From Lachnospiraceae bacterium (GTDB lineage Bacteria; Bacillota; Clostridia; Lachnospirales; Lachnospiraceae): a stretch of DNA of 29,791 bases. A program made the position numbers and the translations under genes. Positions 23,034 through 29,692 of the stretch are shown here, piece by piece. The notes below the pieces were generated by a model that was not told the DNA's origin, did not search any database, and saw only the letters and a list, made by a program, of their open reading frames with translations. Position 1 is the stretch's first letter. Every line of letters begins with the position of its first letter. The DNA is taken from the NCBI GenBank assembly GCA_009774615.1, contig VSOC01000038.1:1-29791 (forward strand), read 5' to 3'.

Positions 23034-23427
23034 TCCATTTGCATCTGCTCTGGATGCGTTATTTTCGGGGATGGATAAGTTTGTGACCACAAAGACCGTG
23101 GTGGGGGAAGCAGTGAAGATTGATGATGCAATTATTCTGCCGCTGGTGGATGTTTCCTGCGGGATGGCTGCGGGGGCATTTGCCGACAAGGGGAAAAATA
23201 AGGATAACGGTGCAGGGGGAATGAGTGCAAAAATTTCACCCAGTGCAGTCTTAGTGATTCAAAACGGTGTGACCAAATTAGTCAGCGTAAAGAATCAGGA
23301 CCCGCTCACCAAGGCTTTAGATATGGTTCCGGATGTGGTGAACCGTTTTGTGGGCGGTCCAAAGGGAGCAGGGGAGGTTTCTCCCAGAGCTATGGAAGCC
23401 GCAGAGGAGATTGCAGGAAAGCAATAG
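23023..23427 (+). CDS. gerW: GerW/YtfJ family spore germination protein
   Basis: The 134-residue protein is a GerW-family member: an N-terminal helix, TTKTVVGEAVKIDDAIILPLVDVSCGMAAGAF-type beta domain at about 22-55, a Gly/Lys-rich loop, and VLVIQNGVTKLVSVK. GerW is needed for germination of Bacillus spores through some receptors. It overlaps the DUF2953 gene by 11 nt; AAGGAGG in the end of that gene is its RBS. A copy of the 26-bp palindromic element begins at its stop codon. Confidence 0.9.
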   Translation: MADNPFASALDALFSGMDKFVTTKTVVGEAVKIDDAIILPLVDVSCGMAAGAFADKGKNKDNGAGGMSAKISPSAVLVIQNGVTKLVSVKNQDPLTKALDMVPDVVNRFVGGPKGAGEVSPRAMEAAEEIAGKQ

Positions 23428-23452
23428 CTGCTGTGAATGTGTGAACAGCAAC
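23427..23452 (+). repeat. 26-bp palindromic element, copy 4
   Basis: GCTGCTGT, loop GAATGTGTGA, ACAGCAAC. It begins at the last base of the gerW stop codon and matches copy 1 at 22 of 26 positions or better. The inner TGCTGT/ACAGCA stem is perfect; the second pair is a C-A mismatch. Confidence 0.7.
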
Positions 23453-23466
23453 AAGAAATAAGACGG

Positions 23467-23509
23467 GCAGCAGAAGGAACGAAAGCGGTATACTTTTCGT
23501 TTCTGCTGC
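23467..23509. other. Long hairpin between gerW and the 45-codon gene
   Basis: GCAGCAGAA (23467-23475) plus ACGAAA (23479-23484) pair with TTTCGT (23495-23500) plus TTCTGCTGC (23501-23509): 15 bp with a 3-nt bulge and a 10-nt loop. No T tract follows, so it is not a standard terminator. It may be an RNA-processing or mRNA-stability structure. Confidence 0.6.
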
Positions 23510-23551
23510 ATATCCTGTGTTATAAGTGTTAAAGAAGAGGGGAATCCCCTG

Positions 23552-23689
23552 ATGAAGCGGGTTTATGGATTGATGTTATTTTCGTATAGCTGCGGGATGG
23601 TTACGCTTTTATTCTTACCGGTAACACTGACCACGCTGATCTTTGTTGTCGCCTGTTTGATCGTGGGCTATAACTTATTCTGCTGCTGA
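23552..23689 (+). CDS. 45-residue hydrophobic membrane protein
   Basis: This short gene encodes MKRVYGLMLFSYSCGM followed by a hydrophobic core and ends GYNLFCC, 45 residues with one or two membrane helices (about 5-21 and 24-42). GAGGGG (23537-23542) stands 9 nt before the ATG. That RBS lies in the left arm of the perfect hairpin AGGGGAATCCCCT (23538-23550), so translation could be held back by RNA structure. It lies downstream of gerW on the same strand, so a sporulation link is possible. I have an impression of similar small proteins ending in GYNLFCC in Lachnospiraceae, but cannot name a family. Confidence 0.65.
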   Translation: MKRVYGLMLFSYSCGMVTLLFLPVTLTTLIFVVACLIVGYNLFCC

Positions 23690-23721
23690 ATGAAGGAAAC
23701 AATAAAAAGCGAAAATAAAAA

Positions 23722-23758
23722 AGCAAAAAACTCCGGCTGTTTTGTCCAGTCGGAGTTT
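23722..23758 (-). terminator. Terminator of rpmB, probably bidirectional
   Basis: AAACTCCGGCTG (23728-23739) and CAGTCGGAGTTT (23747-23758) form a 12-bp stem with one G-U pair and a 7-nt loop. On the minus strand it is followed by a T-rich run (plus-strand A run at 23725-23730 and beyond), ending the rpmB transcript. It may also stop plus-strand transcripts from the 45-codon gene, where only TTTCCGTTTT follows. Confidence 0.8.
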
Positions 23759-23793
23759 CCGTTTTCAATAAAATAGTTTAAAAATGATGTTGC

Positions 23794-23979
23794 TTATGCC
23801 CGCTCTACTAACCCGGAACGCAGGCAGGATGTACATACATACATCTTCTTTGTACCGCCAAGGGTTTTAACCCGAACGGATTTCACGTTAGCTTTCCATA
23901 TCTTGTTCGATCTTCTATGGGAATGGCTCACCGCATTTCCGAAGTGAGCAGCCTTTTCACAGATTGCACATTTGGCCAT
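23794..23979 (-). CDS. rpmB: 50S ribosomal protein L28
   Basis: The 61-residue product is bacterial L28 (bL28): it begins MAKCAICEKAAHFGN, carries SHSHRRSNKIWKANVK, and ends CTSCLRSGLVERA. Cys4/Cys7 and Cys49/Cys52 form the zinc ribbon of the C+ type. GGAGG on the minus strand (complement of 23989-23994) is 9 nt before the ATG. The gene is divergent from the Asp23/fakA-like/recG group, the classical rpmB-yloU-yloV neighbourhood. Confidence 0.97.
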   Translation of the reverse strand: MAKCAICEKAAHFGNAVSHSHRRSNKIWKANVKSVRVKTLGGTKKMYVCTSCLRSGLVERA

Positions 23980-24000
23980 GACTTTGCACCTCCTTTGTCG

Positions 24001-24032
24001 GTACTTGGGCTTTAAAAACCCACAACAAGTAC
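24001..24032 (-). promoter_or_regulatory. Inverted repeat at the 5' end of the rpmB transcript
   Basis: GTACTTG (24001-24007) and CAAGTAC (24026-24032) form a perfect 7-bp inverted repeat enclosing a smaller GGG...CCC stem. It lies between the rpmB promoter and its RBS, so nearly the whole leader could fold into a hairpin. An autoregulatory r-protein leader is one possibility; a transcriptional operator is another. Confidence 0.5.
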
Positions 24033-24061
24033 ATCTTAACAGAAACGCATAAAAAAAGCAA
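24033..24061 (-). promoter_or_regulatory. Promoter of rpmB
   Basis: On the minus strand TTGCTT (plus 24056-24061) and TAAGAT (plus 24033-24038) are 17 nt apart. The start would fall near plus position 24026, within the inverted repeat at 24001-24032. Confidence 0.6.
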
Positions 24062-24102
24062 GAGAAAAATAAAAATTCGTTTCTTTTTTTTGAAAAATAG
24101 TG

Positions 24103-24108
24103 TATACT
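24103..24108 (+). promoter_or_regulatory. Candidate -10 box for the Asp23-fakA-recG group
   Basis: TATACT at 24103-24108, preceded by TG, lies 39 nt before the Asp23-family ATG. The -35 region at 17 nt (TTTCTT) is poor, so the assignment is tentative. A promoter is expected here because rpmB is divergent. Confidence 0.35.
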
Positions 24109-24146
24109 AAAGCCATGTAGATTTTTAGCGCAGAGGAGGCTTAAAG

Positions 24147-24503
24147 ATGAAGGCTCGGATTATGAATAAACTTGGGGAGATTCAGATAAGTTCCGAAGTT
24201 ATCGCCATGTATGCCGGGATTACGGCAGTGGAGTGTTTTGGAATCGTGGGCATGGCGGCGGTCAGCATGAAGGACGGTCTGGTGAAGCTTTTAAAAAGAG
24301 AAAGTCTGACCCATGGGATTACTGTAGATATTAAGGATAATCATATGAGTATTGATTTTCATGTGATTGTGGCTTACGGCGTAAGCATCTGTGCCGTTGC
24401 CGATAATTTAATTGAAAATGTAAAATACAAAGTCGAAGCATTCACCGGGATGGAGGTTGACAAGATCAACATCTATGTTGAAGGTGTGCGAGTGATTGAT
24501 TAA
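24147..24503 (+). CDS. Asp23/Gls24 family envelope stress protein (YloU-like)
   Basis: The 118-residue protein has the Asp23 fold signature: GEIQISSEVIAMYAGITAVECFGIVGMA near the start and a repeating amphipathic C-terminal half ending VDKINIYVEGVRV. It corresponds to YloU of Bacillus subtilis, which sits between rpmB and yloV as here. Asp23 proteins are membrane-associated and linked to envelope stress and, in some species, to fatty-acid metabolism. An RBS (GAGGAGG at 24132-24138) precedes the ATG by about 8 nt. The stop codon is 17 nt before the next ATG. Confidence 0.9.
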   Translation: MKARIMNKLGEIQISSEVIAMYAGITAVECFGIVGMAAVSMKDGLVKLLKRESLTHGITVDIKDNHMSIDFHVIVAYGVSICAVADNLIENVKYKVEAFTGMEVDKINIYVEGVRVID

Positions 24504-24519
24504 GGAGGAAGCCGGTGAT

Positions 24520-26205
24520 ATGAATACCATTGACGCAAAACTGCTCCAGAAAGCCTTTTTAGCCGGAGCAGGCAGCCTTGAGGCCAAGAAAGAATGGATT
24601 AATGAATTAAATGTTTTTCCTGTTCCCGACGGAGATACGGGGACGAATATGACCTTAACGATAATGTCCGCTGCCAAAGAGGTTGCCGCTATCGAAGAAC
24701 CGGACATGAAGGCTTTAGCCAAGGCGATTTCTTCCGGTTCCCTTCGGGGGGCAAGGGGAAATTCCGGCGTTATCCTGTCGCAGCTTTTCCGGGGATTTAC
24801 CAAGGAAATTAAGGAGCATCAGGAGATCGACCGGGAAGTTCTTGCAAACGCCATGGTGAGGGCGACCGAAACCGCCTATAAAGCGGTAATGAAGCCCAAA
24901 GAAGGAACGATCCTTACCGTGGCCAAGGGGATGTCGCAGAAGGCGTTAGAGCTGGTTGACCAGACCGATGATATTCTGGATTTTTGTGAAAAAATTATTG
25001 CCGAAGGAGATTATGTCTTAAGCCAGACACCGGAGATGCTTCCGGTATTAAAGCAGGCCGGCGTGGTGGATTCCGGCGGTCAGGGCCTGATGCAGGTGGT
25101 TAAGGGCTGTCTGGACGGGCTTAAGGGTAAGGAAGTCGGGCTGGTTTCCGAAAACATGTCCGCACCGCAGGCCGCTGCCCGCCCGCTTGACACGGCGCAG
25201 CTTGACACCTCCGATATTCGTTTTGGCTACTGTACGGAGTTTATTATTAATACCGAAAAGGAGTTTACCGAAAAAAACGAACATGAATTCAAAGCTTATC
25301 TGGAAGAACTCGGCGATTCCATTGTCGTTGTGGCGGATGAAGATGTGGTTAAGGTGCATGTTCACACCAACCACCCCGGACTTGCCTTTGAAAAAGCGCT
25401 GACCTACGGCTCGCTTTCCCGGATGAAGGTCGATAACATGCGCGAAGAGCATGAGGAGCGGCTGATTAAAGACGCCAGCCGGATTGCCGCAGAGCAGAAG
25501 GGAAAGGAAGAAGAAGGCGGACAAAAGAAAACCGCAGAACCCAGAAAACCCAGCGGATTTATTGCCGTTTCCGTAGGCGAAGGACTGACCGAGATTTTTA
25601 AGGGAATCGGTGCGGACTATCTGATTGAAGGCGGACAGACCATGAATCCCAGTACGGAAGATATTTTAACGGCGATCGATCAGGTGAATGCCGATGAGAT
25701 TTTTATTTTCCCGAACAATAAAAACATTATTCTGGCTGCACAGCAGGCAGCAGGTCTTGCTGAGGGAAAGAAGATTACGGTGGTTCCCTCAAAGACCGTT
25801 CCCCAGGGAATTACGGCGCTGATTAATTTTATGCCGGATTTAAGTACCGAGGATAATCTGGAAAATATGACGGCAGAGATGGGAAAAGTAAAGACCGGGC
25901 AGGTAACCTATGCTGTCCGCAAGACGAATATCGACGGTATGGATATCGAAGAAGGGGATATCATGGCTATCGGCGATCAAGGGATGCTGGCGGTGGAAAA
26001 ATCGGTGAATGCCGCTGCCTTAAAAGCACTGGAAGCAATGATCGACGGAGAGTCTGAACTGGCAACTATTTACTACGGTGCAGAGGTGGATGAGGTTTCG
26101 GCGCAGAAGCTTTTTGAACAGGCGCAGGAGAAATTTGCCGGGGTGGAAATCGAACTGCAAAACGGCGGACAGCCCGTGTATTATTATATGATTTCGGTAG
26201 AGTAG
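24520..26205 (+). CDS. DhaL-domain fatty acid kinase A-like protein (YloV/FakA)
   Basis: The 561-residue protein joins an N-terminal DhaL kinase domain (about 5-200) with NVFPVPDGDTGTNM (the Asp-rich metal site at 37-39) and GARGNSGVILSQ, a middle domain (about 210-320), a charged linker (about 325-345) and a C-terminal DegV-like-related domain (about 345-560). FakA phosphorylates fatty acids presented by FakB proteins for phospholipid synthesis. The length matches YloV of B. subtilis. ATG 24520 is preferred to TTG 24496; GGAGG at 24504-24508 fits the former. No fakB gene is in the window, which is usual since fakB is often unlinked. Confidence 0.9.
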   Translation: MNTIDAKLLQKAFLAGAGSLEAKKEWINELNVFPVPDGDTGTNMTLTIMSAAKEVAAIEEPDMKALAKAISSGSLRGARGNSGVILSQLFRGFTKEIKEHQEIDREVLANAMVRATETAYKAVMKPKEGTILTVAKGMSQKALELVDQTDDILDFCEKIIAEGDYVLSQTPEMLPVLKQAGVVDSGGQGLMQVVKGCLDGLKGKEVGLVSENMSAPQAAARPLDTAQLDTSDIRFGYCTEFIINTEKEFTEKNEHEFKAYLEELGDSIVVVADEDVVKVHVHTNHPGLAFEKALTYGSLSRMKVDNMREEHEERLIKDASRIAAEQKGKEEEGGQKKTAEPRKPSGFIAVSVGEGLTEIFKGIGADYLIEGGQTMNPSTEDILTAIDQVNADEIFIFPNNKNIILAAQQAAGLAEGKKITVVPSKTVPQGITALINFMPDLSTEDNLENMTAEMGKVKTGQVTYAVRKTNIDGMDIEEGDIMAIGDQGMLAVEKSVNAAALKALEAMIDGESELATIYYGAEVDEVSAQKLFEQAQEKFAGVEIELQNGGQPVYYYMISVE

Positions 26206-26225
26206 GAAAGAGAAAGGTTATTGCG

Positions 26226-28298
26226 ATGAAAAGAGAACCGCAGCCTGTCGAAGAGATCAAGGGAATCGGGGAAAAGACGGGAAAACTTTTCAGAAAATTA
26301 GGCGTGGAAACCACCAGGGATTTACTGCATTACTATCCGCGGGCTTATGACGCTTTTCATGAACCGGCTGCTATCGGGCAGCTTAAGGAAGGCGTCGTGG
26401 GAACGGTTTCCGGCGTCCTCTTAAAGCCGCCGGAACTTCTGCGTATTAACGAGATGCAGATTGTGGTAGCCGTACTGAAAGATTTAACCGGAACCATCCA
26501 GCTTACCTGGTATAATATGCCCTATATCCGGACAAATTTAAGGACAGGTATTTTATATGTATTTCGCGGACGGGTAGCGAGGAAAAAAAGCCGGCTGACG
26601 ATGGATCAGCCGGAAATTTTTTTACCGGAAGCCTACCAGAAGCTTATCCATTCGCTTCAGCCCGTTTATGGACAGACGAAAGGGCTGGGAAATAAAACCA
26701 TCAGCAGGGCCGTGGCCTGGGTACTTAAAAGTCAGGAAGAGGAACCGGAGTATCTTCCCGAAAAACTGCGAAAAAAGTATGCGCTGGAAGATTTTTCAGC
26801 CGCGTTGACACATATTCATTTCCCAAAGGACGAAAACGAACTTCTTTTTGCCCGCCGAAGGCTGGTATTCGACGAGTTTTTTTTCTTTCTTATCGGCGTG
26901 CGCAGGTTAAAAGAGCAGAGAGGTGTGAAAAAATCATCTTTTGTGATGAAAAACAGCGTCCTGACCGATAGATTTATGCAGGCGCTTCCCTATAAGCTTA
27001 CCTCGGCGCAGGAGAGGGCGTGGGAGGAGATCCGCCGGGATCTGCAGGGCGGACTGGTGATGAACCGTCTGGTGCAGGGCGACGTTGGATCGGGAAAAAC
27101 CATACTGGCGGTTCTTTCCCTGTTAGAAACGGCAGAGAACGGCTTTCAGGGTGCGCTTATGGTTCCGACGGAGGTTCTGGCCAAACAGCATTTTGAATCG
27201 ATGGAAACGCTTCTTATTGAAAACGGCATTCATCATGAAGCGGTTCTGGTGACGGGATCGATGACCGCAAAGGAAAAGCGCATTGCCTATGAAAAAATCC
27301 GTACAGGAGAGGCGAAAATCATTGTCGGCACCCATGCATTGATTCAGGAAAAGGTGGAATATCCATCTTTAGCCCTGGTGATCACCGATGAACAGCACCG
27401 GTTTGGTGTGGGACAGAGGGAGGCTCTGGGCGAAAAGAGCAGGAATACGCCCCATGTGATGGTGATGAGCGCCACGCCGATTCCGCGGACATTGGCGATT
27501 ATCCTTTACGGCGATTTGGATATTTCCGTAATTGACGAGCTTCCGGCAAACCGTCTTCCGATTAAAAATTGTGTGGTGGGAACGGATTACCGGAAAAATG
27601 CCTATGCTTTTATCACCCGCCAGGTTCTTCAGGGACGGCAGGCTTATGTGATCTGCCCCATGGTGGAGGAGAGCGAGATGATTGAAGCGGAAAATGTCCT
27701 GGATTATACAAAAAAGCTGCAGAAAGAACTTCCCTCGTCAATCTGTGTGGAATATCTTCACGGAAAATTAAAAGGAAAAGAAAAAAATCAGATTATGGAA
27801 CGGTTTGCCGCCGGGGAAATTCAGGTGCTGGTATCCACAACCGTAATCGAAGTGGGCGTCAATGTGCCCAATGCCACAGTGATGATGATCGAAAATGCCG
27901 AGCGCTTCGGCCTTGCCCAGCTTCACCAGCTTCGCGGGCGCGTGGGGCGGGGAAAATACCAGTCCTATTGTATTATGATTAACTGCGCAGACGACGGAGA
28001 GGACGGGGACACGAAAAAGCGGCTGGATATCTTAAATCATTCCAACGACGGATTTTACATTGCCGCCGAAGATTTAAAGCTGCGGGGGCCGGGGGATATC
28101 TTCGGCGTCCGCCAGAGCGGAGAGATGGAATTTAAGCTTGCCGATATCTTTACCGACGCGAATTTATTAAAAACGGTTTCGGAGGAAGTCAACCGTCTTC
28201 TGGAAGAAGATCCGGAACTTGAACAGGAGGAACACCGGGAACTGAAGATAAAGTTAGAAGAATATGCGCAGGAAGGGTATGAGAAGGTGAATTTATAA
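26226..28298 (+). CDS. recG: ATP-dependent DNA helicase RecG
   Basis: The 690-residue helicase remodels stalled forks and branched recombination intermediates. The N-terminal wedge domain (about 1-230) precedes the SF2 motor: Walker A GDVGSGKT (285-292), Walker B DEQH (388-391), SATPIPRT (about 417-424), and the motif VI region QLRGRVGRG. The C-terminal TRG-like part ends the protein. It starts 20 nt after the fakA-like stop codon. In B. subtilis the sda genes lie between yloV and recG; they are absent here. No clear terminator was found in the following 270 nt. Confidence 0.96.
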   Translation: MKREPQPVEEIKGIGEKTGKLFRKLGVETTRDLLHYYPRAYDAFHEPAAIGQLKEGVVGTVSGVLLKPPELLRINEMQIVVAVLKDLTGTIQLTWYNMPYIRTNLRTGILYVFRGRVARKKSRLTMDQPEIFLPEAYQKLIHSLQPVYGQTKGLGNKTISRAVAWVLKSQEEEPEYLPEKLRKKYALEDFSAALTHIHFPKDENELLFARRRLVFDEFFFFLIGVRRLKEQRGVKKSSFVMKNSVLTDRFMQALPYKLTSAQERAWEEIRRDLQGGLVMNRLVQGDVGSGKTILAVLSLLETAENGFQGALMVPTEVLAKQHFESMETLLIENGIHHEAVLVTGSMTAKEKRIAYEKIRTGEAKIIVGTHALIQEKVEYPSLALVITDEQHRFGVGQREALGEKSRNTPHVMVMSATPIPRTLAIILYGDLDISVIDELPANRLPIKNCVVGTDYRKNAYAFITRQVLQGRQAYVICPMVEESEMIEAENVLDYTKKLQKELPSSICVEYLHGKLKGKEKNQIMERFAAGEIQVLVSTTVIEVGVNVPNATVMMIENAERFGLAQLHQLRGRVGRGKYQSYCIMINCADDGEDGDTKKRLDILNHSNDGFYIAAEDLKLRGPGDIFGVRQSGEMEFKLADIFTDANLLKTVSEEVNRLLEEDPELEQEEHRELKIKLEEYAQEGYEKVNL

Positions 28299-28568
28299 TG
28301 GCTGTTTACCGGGCTTACTGCAAGAATTTACGAGGAAGGATGTGTAAGTTTCTTGGGAAAGAGGCGTAAGTTTTTCAATTTCTAAAAAATGACATTTTTC
28401 GTAAAACCTTCTAGTGTATTCCTGGCCGTAAAGCACATAATAGGATTGTAGCAGAAAACAAGCCGCAAAAACATCTGAGAAATTCTGAATCACATTAAAG
28501 GAAAGAAAGATGAACAGAATGAACAGAAATAAACATCAGCGGCTCATGAAGAAAAGGAGGCACAAGTT
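28299..28568. other. Gap between recG and the SASP gene
   Basis: No gene is supported in these 270 nt. A minus-strand frame (28293-28493) lacks an RBS and a family match. A short direct repeat, GYGTAAGTTTYT, occurs at 28342-28353 and 28364-28375. The right half probably carries the spore gene promoter, listed separately. Confidence 0.6.
28416..28442 (+). promoter_or_regulatory. Candidate sigma-G promoter of the SASP gene
   Basis: CATAATA at 28436-28442 fits the forespore sigma -10 consensus CATNNTA. GTATT at 28416-28420 resembles the -35 GNATR, but the 15-nt spacer is shorter than the usual 17-18 and the last base differs. A forespore promoter is expected for this gene; this is the best candidate seen. 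Confidence 0.33.
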
Positions 28569-28775
28569 ATGGCAAGCAATTCTTCTAACACTACAAACGT
28601 ACCTGAGGCAAAGGAAGCAATGAACCGTCTGAAAATGGAGGTAGCAAACGAAATCGGCGTACCGTTAAGCAACGGCTACAACGGAAACTTAACCTCTGCA
28701 CAGAATGGTTCTGTAGGAGGCTATATGGTCAAAAAGATGATCGAAGCCCAGGAACGCCAGATGGCAGGTAAGTAA
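28569..28775 (+). CDS. Alpha/beta-type small acid-soluble spore protein
   Basis: The 68-residue protein saturates and protects DNA in the dormant spore and is later degraded by the GPR protease. It carries the two family signatures: LKMEVANEIGVPL, including the GPR cleavage region around MEVAN, and LTSAQNGSVGGYMVKKMIE, with the conserved Gly-Gly and Lys pair. The N-terminus is Asn/Ser/Thr-rich. AAAGGAGG (28553-28560) lies 8 nt before the ATG. It is a single-gene unit ended by a strong terminator, and it marks the organism as a spore-former. Confidence 0.95.
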   Translation: MASNSSNTTNVPEAKEAMNRLKMEVANEIGVPLSNGYNGNLTSAQNGSVGGYMVKKMIEAQERQMAGK

Positions 28776-28855
28776 AAAGAAATAACTGCTGCAATCCGTG
28801 AGTAACTTTTAAAGGAAGCCAAAAGGCAGGACTTTAAAAAGAAAAACGGAAAAGA

Positions 28856-28914
28856 AGAACCGCCGCAGTATGGCAGATGCCTTTTTTGAGGCGCTGTACT
28901 GCAGCGGTTCTTTT
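28856..28914 (+). terminator. Strong rho-independent terminator after the SASP gene
   Basis: A 15-bp stem (28856-28870 with 28897-28911, one mismatch) encloses a smaller GCCT/AGGC hairpin, and TTTT follows. The T-rich inner loop is unusual but compatible with a bidirectional terminator. Confidence 0.88.
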
Positions 28915-28958
28915 ATTGTGTTTATTTATTATAAGTAGTACAAAAATATTAATGTTTA

Positions 28959-28988
28959 ACTAATAAATTTATTGGTGATTTTATTAGT
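28959..28988. promoter_or_regulatory. Candidate operator of the toxin-antitoxin operon
   Basis: ACTAATAAA (28959-28967) and TTTATTAGT (28980-28988) form a perfect 9-bp inverted repeat with a 12-nt spacer, ending 6 nt before the -35 box. A second palindrome, AATAAATTTATT (28962-28973), overlaps it. Phd/YefM antitoxins usually bind such sites to repress their own operon. Confidence 0.5.
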
Positions 28989-28994
28989 GCTTTC

Positions 28995-29023
28995 TTGACA
29001 TATTATAATCACACAGATATACT
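28995..29023 (+). promoter_or_regulatory. Promoter of the toxin-antitoxin operon
   Basis: A consensus TTGACA (28995-29000) is followed after 17 nt by TATACT (29018-29023). The start near 29030 would leave only about 13 nt of leader, beginning right at the GGAGG at 29031-29035. A TATAAT at 29004-29009 could serve as an alternative -10 with a weak TTATTA at 28981. Confidence 0.72.
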
Positions 29024-29042
29024 TAATGCAGGAGGTGATTTA

Positions 29043-29366
29043 ATGCGTTCAGTTGTCAGTGCTATCCAGGATACCATCCCTTTTTCCATGTTTAACCAGG
29101 GACTTGCAGGAAAAATTTTTTCCAATGTTAAAGCAACAGGGGCAAAGGTGGTAATGAAGAACAATCGTCCGGAAGTGGTTATTGTCCCACCGGAGGAATA
29201 TGTCCGTGAAAAAGAAGAACTGGAAAATTTAAGGCTTCTTCTCCTTGCTGCAGAACGAATGGAGCACTATAATGCAGATACACTTGTTTCTCAGGAAGAA
29301 GTGGATCGAAGATTTAATTTTACGGAAGAGGAACTTTCAGATTTTGAAGAGGTGGAGATAGAATGA
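29043..29366 (+). CDS. Phd/YefM family antitoxin
   Basis: The 107-residue protein has the Phd/YefM fold: an N-terminal dimer domain with KIFSNVKATGAKVVMKNNRPEVVIV-type strands (about 20-45), PPEEYVREKEELENLR, and an acidic, probably flexible tail (about 80-107) that would cover the toxin. It is expected to bind DNA and repress the operon together with the toxin. GGAGG (29031-29035) is 7 nt before ATG 29043; an upstream in-frame start at 28995 lies in the promoter and is rejected. It overlaps the toxin gene by 4 nt (ATGA). Confidence 0.9.
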   Translation: MRSVVSAIQDTIPFSMFNQGLAGKIFSNVKATGAKVVMKNNRPEVVIVPPEEYVREKEELENLRLLLLAAERMEHYNADTLVSQEEVDRRFNFTEEELSDFEEVEIE

Positions 29367-29692
29367 TTTGGTATATCCAGTATTTGCCGGAAGCAATTAA
29401 GGATCTTGAGCGTCTGGATGGCAGCCAGCGTATATTAATTCGTAAGGCAATCAAAAAAGTCAGTAAGAATCCTCTTCCGGATGATGAAGGAGGTTACGGT
29501 CATCCGCTTTCCAATAAGAGAAACTTAAAACTTGCAGGGTTTTTGAAAATTAAATTAAAAGCAGCGGGACTTCGTGTTGTCTATAAACTCGAGAGAATTG
29601 ATGGACAGATGTTAATTATTGTGATTGGTGTCCGAACAGATGAGCAGGTTTATGAGGTTGCTTCAAAGCGGATTAATGAGTATAGAATTTAA
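29363..29692 (+). CDS. RelE/ParE family toxin
   Basis: The 109-residue protein has the RelE/ParE pattern: N-terminal YLPEAIKDLERLD, a helix with RKAIKKVSKNP, the strand GFLKIKLKAAGLRVVYK with its basic residues, and IIVIGVRTDEQVYEVASKRI. RelE-like toxins cleave mRNA at the ribosome, whereas ParE-like ones inhibit gyrase; the basic strand and the C-terminal RTDEQVYEVA favour the RelE group. Its ATG overlaps the antitoxin stop, giving coupled translation. It is complete and shows no sign of decay. Confidence 0.9.
   Translation: MIWYIQYLPEAIKDLERLDGSQRILIRKAIKKVSKNPLPDDEGGYGHPLSNKRNLKLAGFLKIKLKAAGLRVVYKLERIDGQMLIIVIGVRTDEQVYEVASKRINEYRI

Noticed and set aside
28293..28493. 66-codon minus-strand frame after recG
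   Set aside because: It begins with GTG without a ribosome binding site, overlaps the recG end, and resembles no family.
28510..28623. Short basic peptide frame (MNRMNRNKHQRL...) overlapping the SASP start
   Set aside because: It has a fair RBS (AAAGGAAAG), but it overlaps the SASP gene in another frame and its second half is clearly a shadow. A leader-peptide role cannot be supported.
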